Shown here one piece after another: positions 11,800 to 23,269 of a stretch of DNA of 64,000 nucleotides. This stretch comes from Aplectana chamaeleonis. Its lineage: Eukaryota > Nematoda > Chromadorea > Rhabditida > Cosmocercidae. The notes beneath the pieces were generated by a model, which saw only the letters and a program-made list of their open reading frames with translations, searched no databases and was not told the DNA's origin. The stretch spans positions 1,374,606 to 1,438,605 of the forward strand of contig JAPDOI010000156.1 in NCBI GenBank assembly GCA_029168955.1. The letters run 5' to 3'. Positions within the stretch are counted from its first letter, which is position 1. Every line of letters starts with the position of its first letter. The translations under genes were made by a program, and so were the position numbers.

Positions 11800-12750
11800 A
11801 AAACATGTCTCCTAATCTTACGTTAAATTTCACACTGATCCTTTATTTAGTGCGCGAGCCTCAAATTCTCTTTCTCAAAACCTCGAAACTTAAAAAAAAT
11901 CAGTGTCACTTTCGAACACATTGTTAGAGAAATTGTCCAGATTTTACCGATAATCTGTAGAAAACCTGACGCCTTGGTACCGGACCGGAGCCGATTATCA
12001 ACAGAATTGCGGTAGAATCAACGTATAGTCTGGTGATTGCCGAGATCTCAGTGCCTCAACTATGCAAAATTACGACAATACCAGGAATATGCCGTGATTT
12101 TCTCCACTACGTACCTAGATCGGTACCCGTCCATCGCGTTGTAGTACACCTCGTTTTCTACTGACTAGGGAACCTCGCTAGCCATGTATGTGGAAATTCC
12201 TTGGTCAATTCGTGTACGCTCTTTCCGAATCTGTCATTAGATTTTGCTACGGACCTCAAGTTAATAAGTTGTTACTGGTTAAGCTTACTACATTGGATAC
12301 CATATGTAGTTTTTGTAATTTTCGTGTATCGAGCGAGTGCTTTGTGACTTGAACAGTAGAACAAAGTGACAAGAACATAAATGATATTACAGCCTACAGA
12401 ATTGGAGCGCGGCGGTCCCCGTAACAAAAATGGGCAGGGCTTGAAGGTCGCATTTTCAAACATTCATAAAATCTTCTGAAAAAGTTGGAACACTCCATAG
12501 GGCCTCTTTTTTCTTGTTCAGGATAGCGATGAAAGCATTTTCAGCCCAAAATACGATTTTTTTTTGGCAAATTACCAATCACCAAAATTGCATAAGGGGT
12601 ACACCATGGGATCGTAATCAAACCAGGGCAAGCTCGTTTGAAAGCCTGTCGAGAAAAACTCCTTCTTGAAACTGCTTGAGATAGCCGCGCTAATAACCTT
12701 CATGTGTCAACAATGTACACATTTCAAGATAATAAATTTTTTATTCAGCG
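11800..12750. other. no gene recognised
   Basis: No motif, splice pattern or repeat stood out. Confidence 0.4.
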
Positions 12751-12758
12751 TTGATGGT

Positions 12759-12833
12759 ACGTAGCAATGTTCCACGGAAGTATATAGAAGTGGAGGGTCT
12801 ACTTCTATATATTTCCGTGGAACATTGCTACGT
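12759..12833. repeat. near-perfect 33-bp hairpin
   Basis: Arms 12759-12791 and 12801-12833 are complementary except for one G/T position, with a 9-base loop. The arm starts ACGTAGCAATGTTCCACGGA. The size would suit a precursor hairpin RNA, but there is no evidence of transcription. Confidence 0.9.
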
Positions 12834-13085
12834 CCTTCAATATTTCTTGATCAGTTCGGAGTCTCCATTTTGTCGTAAGCATGTTCCCAGTCGTCCTCCA
12901 CAGGGGCTTCGTCGTCCAGCTCATCTCTCGTGTCAACTTCAACTTGGCTCGTGACGCAGTCCCGGAGAAATGGTGCGAGAATCTCCGCTATCTTCTCTTT
13001 GGCTCTATTAGCGTCGCTGCTCATACACTGCTCGTTTTTTTGCCAGGAGGATTGAAACAACATTGTTCGGGCAGAAGGCCATGAC

Positions 13086-14541
13086 CAGGGCTGTGCGGAA
13101 CTGTTCCGTTTCCGATTCCGTATTTCCGGTACTTTTTGAGCTGTTCCGTTCCGTTTCCGTTTCCGGGTTTTTGGGCCCGGAAACGGAAGAAAATAGTACT
13201 ACAAGTTGAATGGTCACTCTTCCCCAGCGCACCAAACCGAGGTACCTCTGCGATCATCACAGCGTGAGTCTAATCCTGATTGCTTGGATCGGTGTCCCGC
13301 TCCTTCCAACCGCCATATGGTATACGCCCCCCCCTCCACCAACGCACAAGACGACCCCAACGTAGGCTTGACCTTGGCGGCTACAGAAGGCTTAATTTAG
13401 GCACTGTTGCGCGGGTGAGTAAGTGGTGTTATCTTGCAGTCGAACCGTGGTTATCAGTCTCATCTCAGTTGAAAACCATTACAGTTTGCCTTTACAACTC
13501 TTTATCAAAAAATTTTCGAAGCGCTGAACTATTAGCTGGCCATCACCCTTTCATGCATCAATACCATACTTATTAACAATCGAGTCCTCCGATTGAGGGA
13601 CCAGAGAGACTTTACCTCATCGTCTCTCCAGCTACTCACGCACTCGCGGGGTTCAACTTCAGCTCCACAGAATTTGCTAGCCATAGCTCCCAGCTCGTCG
13701 TGTTCAGCAGCACGTGCTGCTAAAGGGTTTTGACCACTTCTCCTCGGCAGTTTGTGCTGCGGCTAGCAGCACATGTTGCTGACGACGAGAGGTTCAACTC
13801 AATGTCGGCATGGAGTGCGACCCCTCATTACATGTGTTGCTAGCAGCAGCACGTTATTCAAATGAAGAGAGTCTTTGAGCCAACACCTGTTTCTACCGGA
13901 GCTAGAGTCGCAATCCTTGTAATGGCCCGCAGCAAGGACGCCAACCTCGCCAAGGTACCCAACAAAGGCATCATCCTCGCCTCGGTACACTATAAGAAAT
14001 CTTTCCTCATGATGCGCAATAAGGACCACCCTTTCGGCGTCCGAAATTGATATCCGGAAAATTGAGTACTTAAGATCACCTTCTGGGATCGGCCTCAAAC
14101 GGACAACTGCTCTCTCAACAATGGTGGGTGCCATATGTATGTACCCGCAGCCGTCGTAGAACAACGATCGCACTCGAAAAATCAGTCAAATGTAGAAACT
14201 CGACATCAGAGAGATCAGCAGCACTGTAGAAGAGGAGTTGCTCGAGCAGACCGATTTGCAGCTCACTAGGAGAACCTGCAGCAGCAGCACGTCTTCCTGT
14301 CATGCGTCAAATCTATTTGTACTCGGCTCGCTTGCAGTTTTAGACCGTAGCCCCACTGGTGCTTGAGGGAATAGATTGAGATCACAAGGTACAGAAGTAC
14401 ATCGGCATGCCATGAGCAGCGACGAAACCTACCATTTGATCATACTATAATTTTTAATTGTTTCCGTTTCCGGCGATTTTCAGCCATTTTTCTTCCGTTT
14501 CCGTTTCCGAAAATCTTGAAAATGATTTCCGCACAGCCCTG
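13086..14541. mobile_element. non-autonomous hAT-like element 1
   Basis: Ends CAGGGCTGTGCGGAA and its complement TTTCCGCACAGCCCTG, flanked by a perfect 8-bp duplication GCCATGAC (13078-13085 and 14542-14549). CAGGG ends plus 8-bp TSD are the hAT hallmark. Just inside each end are repeated TTCCG/TTTCCG blocks (13095-13200 and 14460-14525). No transposase is visible. A coding-like minus-strand segment (13799-14303) sits inside. Confidence 0.85.
13799..14303 (-). pseudogene. coding-like fragment inside hAT-like element 1
   Basis: Two overlapping minus-strand frames, 14303-14115 and 14173-13799, read as one protein with a frameshift near 14150. The first holds SELQIGLLEQLLFYSAADLS; the second holds MAPTIVERAVVRLRPIPEGD and HHEERFLIVYRGEDDAFVG. 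The composition is protein-like but resembles no hAT transposase motif I know. It may be a captured host exon or an unrecognised transposon gene. Confidence 0.35.
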
Positions 14542-14845
14542 GCCATGACGATAGGATGATGTCCTTATTTTTTTCTGGCGGCATGGGCCGCGTGGTATGC
14601 ACTTCATATCGATTAGTGATCATTGAGTGGTGGTGAAAGTGTACTGACAGCCTTCACCGCAGGAATTTAGCTGCAGTTTGATATTATGAAAAATTCTTTA
14701 AAAGTACCTCAATTTTTGAGTGTTCTGAAAATATGGGGGAGAGTGCTGCAAAAATAAAGCAGGTCAATCGTTTTGCCGACCCAATCATAGAAAAACATTT
14801 TTATATCCATTTTTGCAAAACAATGCAAGCATATCATGAATGACG

Positions 14846-14904
14846 AGAATTGAACCCCTGACCGTCTGTCTATAACCTCCGCTCCCTACCTGTTGGCCCA
14901 TCCA
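14846..14904 (-). other. tRNA-derived remnant (A- and B-box-like)
   Basis: On the minus strand TGGGCCAACAGGTAGG resembles an A box, and GGGGTTCAATTCTC about 45 bases later resembles a B box. No cloverleaf with a proper anticodon stem can be drawn, so this is at best a tRNA-derived SINE or pseudogene piece. Confidence 0.3.
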
Positions 14905-15066
14905 TTGATATCCGTGTGGTGCGAAATACTTCGAAGACTTCGAGACAATGACTCATCACCATCACCAAAGACCTCCACTTTAGGGTTGTTTAATGCTGGA
15001 TGTGGTGTGCCCAACATAAATATACTTGATAATATTGCTCGAAATGGTGAATTAGCTCCTAAATTG

Positions 15067-15674
15067 ATTCTATCAAAAAGGGGTCTTCCAAGCGAAAGAG
15101 GTTTGGTTGGCGTCAGAAACGTTCCAACAAAAAGGGAACAATAGGCAAGTAGGATGAGGAGAGTCTACAAAAATTGAACAATATTTTCTGAGACTGATTT
15201 TCTTCGCCGAAACTTCTTAATAGCGAAAATAAAACCGTTGCGGTGTTTCACACGGAAGCACTCTGTGGTTTCAAATAGTCTCCGATTATGCGAGTAACGA
15301 TAAAAATGTATAATTATGTGCACCTATTAGTTATAATTAGAAGAGAAAATGATTTCAACTTTACCTACATAGACGGCTAGATCCAGCTGCTACGAGAAGC
15401 GAACTCAAAGTGCAGCATGAAATAAGAGTATTTTCTTATAATCTCGTCAAGAATAGAAGTCCATTCTTGAAAACCATTGAGCTCTTCCTCGTGAAATGCC
15501 ACAACGGTTTGTTTCCGCTATTAAGATGTTTCGGCGAAGAAAATCAGTCTCAGAAAATATTGTTCAATTTTTGTAGACTCTCCTCATCCTACTTGCCTAT
15601 TGTTCCCTTTTTGTTGGAACGTTTCTGACGCCAACCAAACCTCTTTCGCTTGGAAGACCCCTTTTTGATAGAAT
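15067..15674. repeat. foldback element, about 220-bp arms
   Basis: Arms of roughly 15067-15290 and 15455-15674 are highly complementary, including AAAAAGGGGTCTTCCAAGCG opposite its complement near 15650. The centre of about 165 bp is less matched. A single diverged arm of the same family lies at 62561-62780. Confidence 0.9.
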
Positions 15675-15819
15675 TGTTCACTTTTTATTGATATTACGAA
15701 GTAATATCTGTAAAAATCTTCAATATTTTCCAAATAGCATGGATTTGTATGACAATCAGTAAGTGATTGACTTGATGCGCACGCTACGAATGCCGTACAA
15801 CTCTCTTTCCTCGACATCC

Positions 15820-15948
15820 TGATGACGCCATCAGATGCCGTGTGTACTTCACAAGACATCCTGATGACGTCATCAGATGCCCTATGCACTTGGCACGACG
15901 TCCTGATGACGTCATCACATGCCCCACGCACTTTGATGACGTCATCAG
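15820..15948. repeat. four spaced TGACGTCA-type palindromes
   Basis: CTGATGACG(T/C)CATCAG occurs at about 15820, 15861, 15903 and 15931, separated by related spacers containing ATGCC and GCACTT. The core TGACGTCA is the classic CREB/ATF site, but periodic occurrence next to a satellite suggests a small tandem repeat as much as a regulatory cluster. Confidence 0.8.
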
Positions 15949-18900
15949 AAAGTAACAAACTTGTTAGTCACTTTCCTTGTCCCTTCCCATCAAAAAGTAC
16001 AGCCTACAACGTGTTTTAGCGATTTGATCTACCAAGTGATAATATCACTTGATATGATAAGCAGGAATAAGTGAAGTAGTTAATGTTAAACAGTAAGTAA
16101 AAAACTTGTTAGTCACTTTCCTTGTCCCTTCCCATCGAAAAATACAGCCTACAACGTGTTTTAGCGATTTGATCTACCAACTGATAATATCACTTGATAT
16201 GATAAGCAGTAATAAGTGAAGTAGTTAATGTTAAACAGTGAGTAACAAACTTGTTAGTCACTTTCCTTGTCCCTTCCCATCAAAAAGTACAGCCTACAAC
16301 GTGTTTTAGCGATTTGATCTACCAAGTGATAATATCACTTGATATGATAAGCAGGAATAAGTGAAGTAGTTAATGTTAAACAGTAAGTAACAAACTTTTT
16401 AGTCACTTCCCGTGTCCCTTCCCTAAGAAAAGTACGTGTTTTAGCGATTTGAACTGCCAACTGATAATATCACTTGATATGATAAGCAGTAATAAGTGAA
16501 GTAGTTAATGTTAAACAGTAAGTAACAAACTTGTTAGTCACTTTCCTTGTCCCTTCCCATCAAAAAGTACAGCCTACAACGTGTTTTAGCGATTTGATCT
16601 ACCAACTGATAATATCACTTGATATGATAAGCAGGAATAAGTCAAGTAGTTAATGTTAAACAGTAAGTAAAAAACTTGTTAGTCACTTTCCTTGTCCCTT
16701 CCCATCGAAAAATACAGCCTACAACGTGTTTTGGCGATTTGATCTACCAACTGATAATATCACTTGATATGATAAGCAGTAATAAGTGAAGTAGTTAATG
16801 TTAAACAGTAAGTAACAAACTTGTCAGTCACTTTCCTTGTCCCTTCCCATCAAAAAGTACAGCCTACAACGTGTTTTAGCGATTTGATCTACCAAGTGAT
16901 AATATCACTTGATATGATAAGCAGGAATAAGTGAAGTAGTTAATGTTAAACAGTAAGTAAAAAACTTGTTAGTCACTTTCCTTGTCCCTTCCCATCGAAA
17001 AATATAGCCTACAACGTGTTTAAGCGATTTGATCTACCAACTGATAATATCACTTGATATGATGAGCAGTAATAAGTGAAGTAGTTAATGTTAAACAGTA
17101 AGTAACAAACTTGTTAGTCACTTTCCTTGTCCCTTCCCATCAAAAAGTACCGCCTACAACGTGTTTTAGCGATTTGATCTACCAATTGATAATATCACTT
17201 GATATGATAAGCAGGAATAAGTGAAGTAGTTAATGTTAAACAGTAAGTAACAAACTTGTTAGTCACTACCCGTGTCCCTTCCCTAAGAAAAAGTACGTGT
17301 TTTAGCGATTTGATCTGCCAACTGATAATATCACTTGATATGATAAGCAGTAATAAGTGAAGTAGTTAATGTTAAACAGTAAGTAACACACTTGTTAGTC
17401 ACTTTCCTTGTCCCTTCCCATCAAAAAGTACAGCCTACAACGTGTTTTAGCGATTTGATCTACCAATTGATAATATCACTTGATATGATAAGCAGGAATA
17501 AGTGAAGTAGTTAATGTTAAACAGTAAGTAACAAACTTGTTAGTCACTTCCCGTGTCCCTTCCCTAAGAAAAAGTACGTGTTTTAGCGATTTGATCTGCC
17601 AACTGATAATATCACTTGATATGATAAGCAGGAATAAGTGAAGTAGTTAATGTTAAACAGTAAGTAAAAAACTTGTTAGTCACTTAACTTGTCCCTTCCC
17701 ATCGAAAAATACAGCCTACAACGTGTTTTAGCGATTTGATCTACCAACTGATAATATCACTTGATATGATAAGCAGTAATAAGTGAAGTAGTTAATGTTA
17801 AACAGTAAGTAACAAACTTGTTAGTCACTTTCCTTGTCCCATCCCATCAAAAAGTACAGCCTACAACGTGTTTTAGCGATTTCATCTACCAACTGATAAT
17901 ATCACTTGATATGATAAGCAGTAATAAGTGAAGTAGTTAATGTTAAACAGCAAGTAACAAACTTGTTAGTCTTTTTCCTTGTCCCATCCCATCAAAAAGT
18001 ACCGCCTACAACGTGTTTTAGCGATTTGATCTACCAACTGATAATATCACTTGATATGATAAGCAGGAATAAGTGAAGTAGTTAATGTTAGACAGTAAGT
18101 AAAAAACTTGTTAGTCACTTTCCTTGTCCCTTCCCATCGAAAAATACAGCCTACAACGTGTTTTAGCGATTTGATCTACCAACTGATAATATCACTTGAT
18201 ATGATAAGCAGGAAGAAGTGAAGTAGTTAATGTTAAACAGTAAGTAACAAACTTTTTAGTCACTTCCCGTGTCCCTTCCCTAAGAAAAGTACGTGTTTTA
18301 GCGATTTGAACTGCCAACTGATAATATCACTTGATATGATAAGCAGTAATAAGTGAAGTAGTTAATGTTAACAGTAAGTAACAAACTTGTTAGTCACTTT
18401 CCTTGTCCCTTCCCATCAAAAAGTACAGCCTACAACGTGTTTTAGCGATTTGATCTACCAACTGATAATATCACTTGATATGATAAGCAGGAATAAGTCA
18501 AGTAGTTAATGTTAAACAGCAAGTAAAAAACTTGTTAGTCACTTTCCTTGTCCCTTCCCATCGAAAAATACAGCCTAAAACGTGTTTTAGCGATTTGATC
18601 TACCAACTGATAATATCACTTGATATGATAAGCAGTAATAAGTGAAGTAGGTAATGTTAAACAGTAAAGTAACAAACTTGTTAGTCCCTTTCCTTGTCCC
18701 TTCCCATCAAAAAGTACAGCCTACAACGTGTTTTAGCGATTTGATCTACCAAGTGATAATATCACTTGATATGATAAGCAGGAATAAGTGAAGTAGTTAA
18801 TGTTAAACAGTAAGTAAAAAACTTGTTAGTCACTCTCCTTGTCCCTTCCCATCAAAAAATATAGCCTACAACGTGTTTTAGCGATTTGATCTACCAACTG

Positions 18901-19230
18901 ATAATATCACTTGATATGATGAGCAGTAATAAGTGAAGTAGTTAATGTTAAACAGTAAGTAACAAACTTGTTAGTCACTTTCCTTGTCCCTTCCCATCAA
19001 AAAGTACCGCCTACAACGTGTTTTAGCGATTTGATCTACCAATTGATAATATCACTTGATATGATAAGCAGGAATAAGTGAAGTAGTTAATGTTAAACAG
19101 TAAGTAACAAACTTGTTAGTCACTACCCGTGTCCCTTCCCTAAGAAAAAGTACGTGTTTTAGCGATTTGATCTGCCAACTGATAATATCACTTGATATGA
19201 TAAGCAGTAATAAGTGAAGTAGTTAATGTT

Positions 19231-19882
19231 TTCGAAGTATGCCGCAGCGTTTGTGGTCTACCACCATCGCGAAGGAAGTCAAGTTGCGCGTCTACCTATC
19301 CGCTATTAGCCGTATCATGATGTACGGATCGGAGACGTGGGCAGCACCGAAAACGCAGATGGAAAGGTTGGATTGCACGGAGAGGAAGCTTTTTAGGCGT
19401 TTGCTTGGATATTTCTGGCCGCGTGTATGCCATAACGAAGACCTTTACAAGGAAATCGACGCAGTACATCAACGCTTGACACGAGGGAGGTGCCAGCATC
19501 TCCTAACGCCATCTCAAGCAGCAATGGAAAGTCCACTTCGACTGCTCGGGCATATATACTAAGAAGAACGCCGGATCGTCTCGTACAACACGCTTTAAAA
19601 ATGCTTCCAAATCCTGTCTGGGAACGGCCACCTGGGCGTAGGCGAAAGTTCTGGACGGATGTGGTTAAAGAGGATTTAAAGTCACTCGGCATCGAAAGAC
19701 AGTTCAGGCGCGATGTTTCGTTTCGCAGGAAATGGAATAGTGACAGCTGGATGGAATGTGTTCAAATTGTGGCTGAAGACCGTGAAAAATGGACACGGCT
19801 GACTACTAGGACGGCACACCTCGGTGAAGATGCGGAATGACCGCGTCAGGCGAAAGCCAACCGATTAAGTCAAGTAAGTCAA
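19231..19882 (+). pseudogene. RTE 3' fragment inside the satellite, copy 1
   Basis: Nearly identical to the C-terminal part of RTE1 (34085-37226). It begins TTCGAAGTATGCCGCAGC, skips about 209 bp present in RTE1 (36385-36593) and continues GTTTGTGGTCTACCACC to the RTE 3' end CAAGTAAGTCAA. It is flanked by AGTTAATGTT on both sides (19221-19230, 19882-19891), a likely TSD. It contains the YGSETWAAPKTQMERLD region after the RT palm. A 2-bp insertion (ATATATAC) near 19555 shifts the frame. Confidence 0.9.
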
Positions 19883-20895
19883 GTTAATGTTAAACAGTAA
19901 GTAACACACTTGTTAGTCACTTTCCTTGTCCCTTCCCATCAAAAAGTACAGCCTACAACGTGTTTTAGCGATTTGATCTACCAATTGATAATATCACTTG
20001 ATATGATAAGCAGGAATAAGTGAAGTAGTTAATGTTAAACAGTAAGTAACAAACTTGTTAGTCACTTTCCTTGTCCCTTCCCATCAAAAAGTACAGCCTA
20101 CAACGTGTTTTAGCGATTTGATCTACCAACTGATAATATCACTTGATATGATAAGCAGGAATAAGTCAAGTAGTTAATGTTAAACAGCAAGTAAAAAACT
20201 TGTTAGTCACTTTCCTTGTCCCTTCCCATCGAAAAATACAGCCTAAAACGTGTTTTAGCGATTTGATCTACCAACTGATAATATCACTTGATATGATAAG
20301 CAGTAATAAGTGAAGTAGGTAATGTTAAACAGTAAGTAACAAACTTGTTAGTCCCTTTCCTTGTCCCTTCCCATCAAAAAGTACAGCCTACAACGTGTTT
20401 TAGCGATTTGATCTACCAAGTGATAATATCACTTGATATGATAAGCAGGAATAAGTGAAGTAGTTAATGTTAAACAGTAAGTAAAAAACTTGTTAGTCAC
20501 TCTCCTTGTCCCTTCCCATCGAAAAATATAGCCTACAACGTGTTTTAGCGATTTGATCTACCAACTGATAATATCACTTGATATGATGAGCAGTAATAAG
20601 TGAAGTAGTTAATGTTAAACAGTAAGTAACAAACTTGTTAGTCACTTTCCTTGTCCCTTCCCATCAAAAGTACCGCCTACAACGTGTTTTAGCGATTTGA
20701 TCTACCAATTGATAATATCACTTGATATGATAAGCAGGAATAAGTGAAGTAGTTAATGTTAAACAGTAAGTAACAAACTTGTTAGTCAATACCCGTGTCC
20801 CTTCCCTAAGAAAAGTACGTGTTTTAGCGATTTGATCTGCCAACTGATAATATCACTTGATATGATAAGCAGTAATAAGTGAAGTAGTTAATGTT

Positions 20896-21546
20896 TTCGA
20901 AGTATGCCGCAGCGTTTGTGGTCTACCACCATCGCGAAGGAAGTCAAGTTGCGCGTCTACCTATCCGCTATTCGCCCTATCATGATGTACGGATCGGAGA
21001 CGTGGGCAGCGCTGAAAACGCAGATGGAAAAGGTTGGATTGCACGGAGAGGAAGCTTTTTAGGCGTTTGCTTGGATATTTCTGGCCGCGTGTATGCCATA
21101 ACGAAGACCTTTACAAGGAAATCGACGCAGTACATCAACGCTTGACACGAGGGAGGTGCCAGCATCTCCTAACGCCATCTCAAGCAGCAATGGAAAGTCG
21201 ACTTCGACTGCTCGGGCATATACTAAGAAGAACGCCGGATCGTCTCGTACAACACGCTTTAAAAATGCTTCCAAATCCTGTCTGGAAACGGCCACCTGGG
21301 CGTAGGCGAAAGTTCTGGACGGATGTGGTTAAAGAGGATTTAAAGTCACTCGGCATCGAAAGACAGTTCAGGCGCGATGTTTCGTTTCGCAGGAAATGGA
21401 ATAGTGACAGCTGGATGGAATGTGTTCAAATTGTGGCTGAAGACCGTGAAAAATGGACACGGCTGACTACTAGGACGGCACACCTCGGTGAAGATGCGGA
21501 ATGACCGCGTCAGGCGAAAGCCAACCGATTAAGTCAAGTAAGTCAA
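20896..21546 (+). pseudogene. RTE 3' fragment inside the satellite, copy 2
   Basis: Same 5' truncation, same internal deletion and same flanking satellite as copy 1, 1,665 bp downstream. The neighbouring monomers also match in order and private variants, so this arose by duplication with the satellite rather than a second insertion. An extra A near 21029 shifts the frame. Confidence 0.9.
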
Positions 21547-22407
21547 GTTAATGTTAAACAGTAAGTAAAAAACTTGTTAGTCACTTTGCTTGTCCCTTCC
21601 CATCGAAAAATACAGCCTACAACGTGTTTTAGCGATTTAATCTACCAACTGATAATATCACTTGATATGATAAGCAGTAATAAGTGAAGTAGTTAATGTT
21701 AAACAGTAAGTAACAAACTTGTTAGTCACTTTCCTTGTCCCTTCCCATCGAAAAATACAACCTACAACGTGTTTTAGCGATTTGATCTACCAACTGATAA
21801 TATCACTTGATATGATAAGCAGTAATAAGTGAAGTAGTTAATGTTAAACAGTAAGTAACAAACTTGTTAGTCACTTTCCTTGCCCCTTCCCATCAAAAAG
21901 TACAGCCTACAACGTGTTTTAGCGATTTGAACTGCCAACTGATAATATCACTTGATATGATAAGCAGTAATAAGTGAAGTAGTTAATGTTAAACAGTAAG
22001 TAACAAACTTGTTAGTCTTTTTCCTTGTCCCATCCCATCAAAAAGTACAGCCTACAACGTGTTTTAGCGATTTGATCTACCAACTAATAATATCACTTGA
22101 TATGATAAGCAGGAATAAGTGAAGTAGTTAATGTTAAACAGTAAGTGAAACAACTTGTTAGTCACTTTCTTTGTCCCTTCCCATCGAAAAATACAGCCTA
22201 CAACGTGTTTTAGCGATTTGATCTACCAACTGATAAAATCACTTGATATGATAAGCAGTAAGAAGTGAAGTAGTTAATGTTAAACAGTAAGTAAAAAACT
22301 TGTTAGTCACTTTCCTTGTCCCTTCCCATCGAAAAATACAGCCTACAACGTGTTTTAGCGATTTGATCTACCAACTGATAATATCACTTGATATGGTAAG
22401 CAGTAAT

Positions 22408-23265
22408 CAACAAAAGAATTGAGTTCTTGGGTGCTTTTGTGTGGACATCCGGTCGGAGGGGCAAAACAGCCGTAGGTGCGCAGTGTGGACACGCGGTTTC
22501 TTGGGTGTTAAAAGAAACGCTTTCCTGTGAATCGATTAGCAGGAATATTAGGCGAATAGTGAGTAGTTTCATATTCAGCCGTTTGCAGCTGTGGGAAGCT
22601 TCATCCAAGGAATGCACTCTTGAAGACGGTTCGATAGGGACGCCGACTGCTAGGCGGACGGCCTCATTCGTACATAATACACTTCTTCTAGCTTTTCATT
22701 CCGTTCAAGTGAACCCTATAAGAACAAATAAAGGGTTCCGAAAACACAACTACTTCAGGAGAAAGAACGCCTTTCATGTACCGATGTAATTGTTCCATTC
22801 CTTAACCGAGAATTTTAGGGGTGTTATGAGGTGAAATGTCAAGGCTTCAACTGCTTCTGCAAATGCTGATATTGAAGGACTAAGAGTCTTTTGGACCGCA
22901 GAATATGTACGTGCATATACTAAATGCTTTAATTTGTGGTGTTCAGCTCGTTGACCTTGTGTACATGTAGTTGATGAGACTCGGCGATCCATCGAAGTAT
23001 CACATCATAAAGTTGGTGAGCGTCTAAGCTAGAACTTAGGCCGGTGAAGCTGTACGTGATCGAAGTCTAACTAGAAACTGTTTTACCCGCAACCCGACGA
23101 TTCGGAAAACCATGTTATCGATGTTGTAGGTTCATGAGAGTGCATATATGTGCGGGCGCAATCTTCTAAACGCCTCCGGGAGTTCAAAAAAGGGCATTTC
23201 CATTGCTTCGCGGAAAAAGAGTTCCTGTGTGTAAAAAAGAAGCTCCGGGGAAATCTGGTGGCATT
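22408..23265. other. spacer between the two arrays
   Basis: Non-repetitive. A 120-codon plus-strand frame (22427-22789) has no recognisable motif and I do not call it a gene. Confidence 0.4.
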
Positions 23266-23269
23266 CAGA

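Larger units (their letters stand above)
15950..22407. repeat. satellite array, 145-bp and 135-bp monomers
   Basis: About 36 head-to-tail monomers by length, interrupted twice by an RTE fragment. Three types alternate: type A with CATCAAAAAGTACAGCC, type B with CATCGAAAAATACAGCC (both 145 bp), and a short type C with CCCGTGTCCCTTCCCTAAG that lacks AGCCTACAAC (135 bp). Each monomer holds a dyad around CAAGTGATAATATCACTTG. Type order and private variants repeat, showing higher-order structure. Confidence 0.97.
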
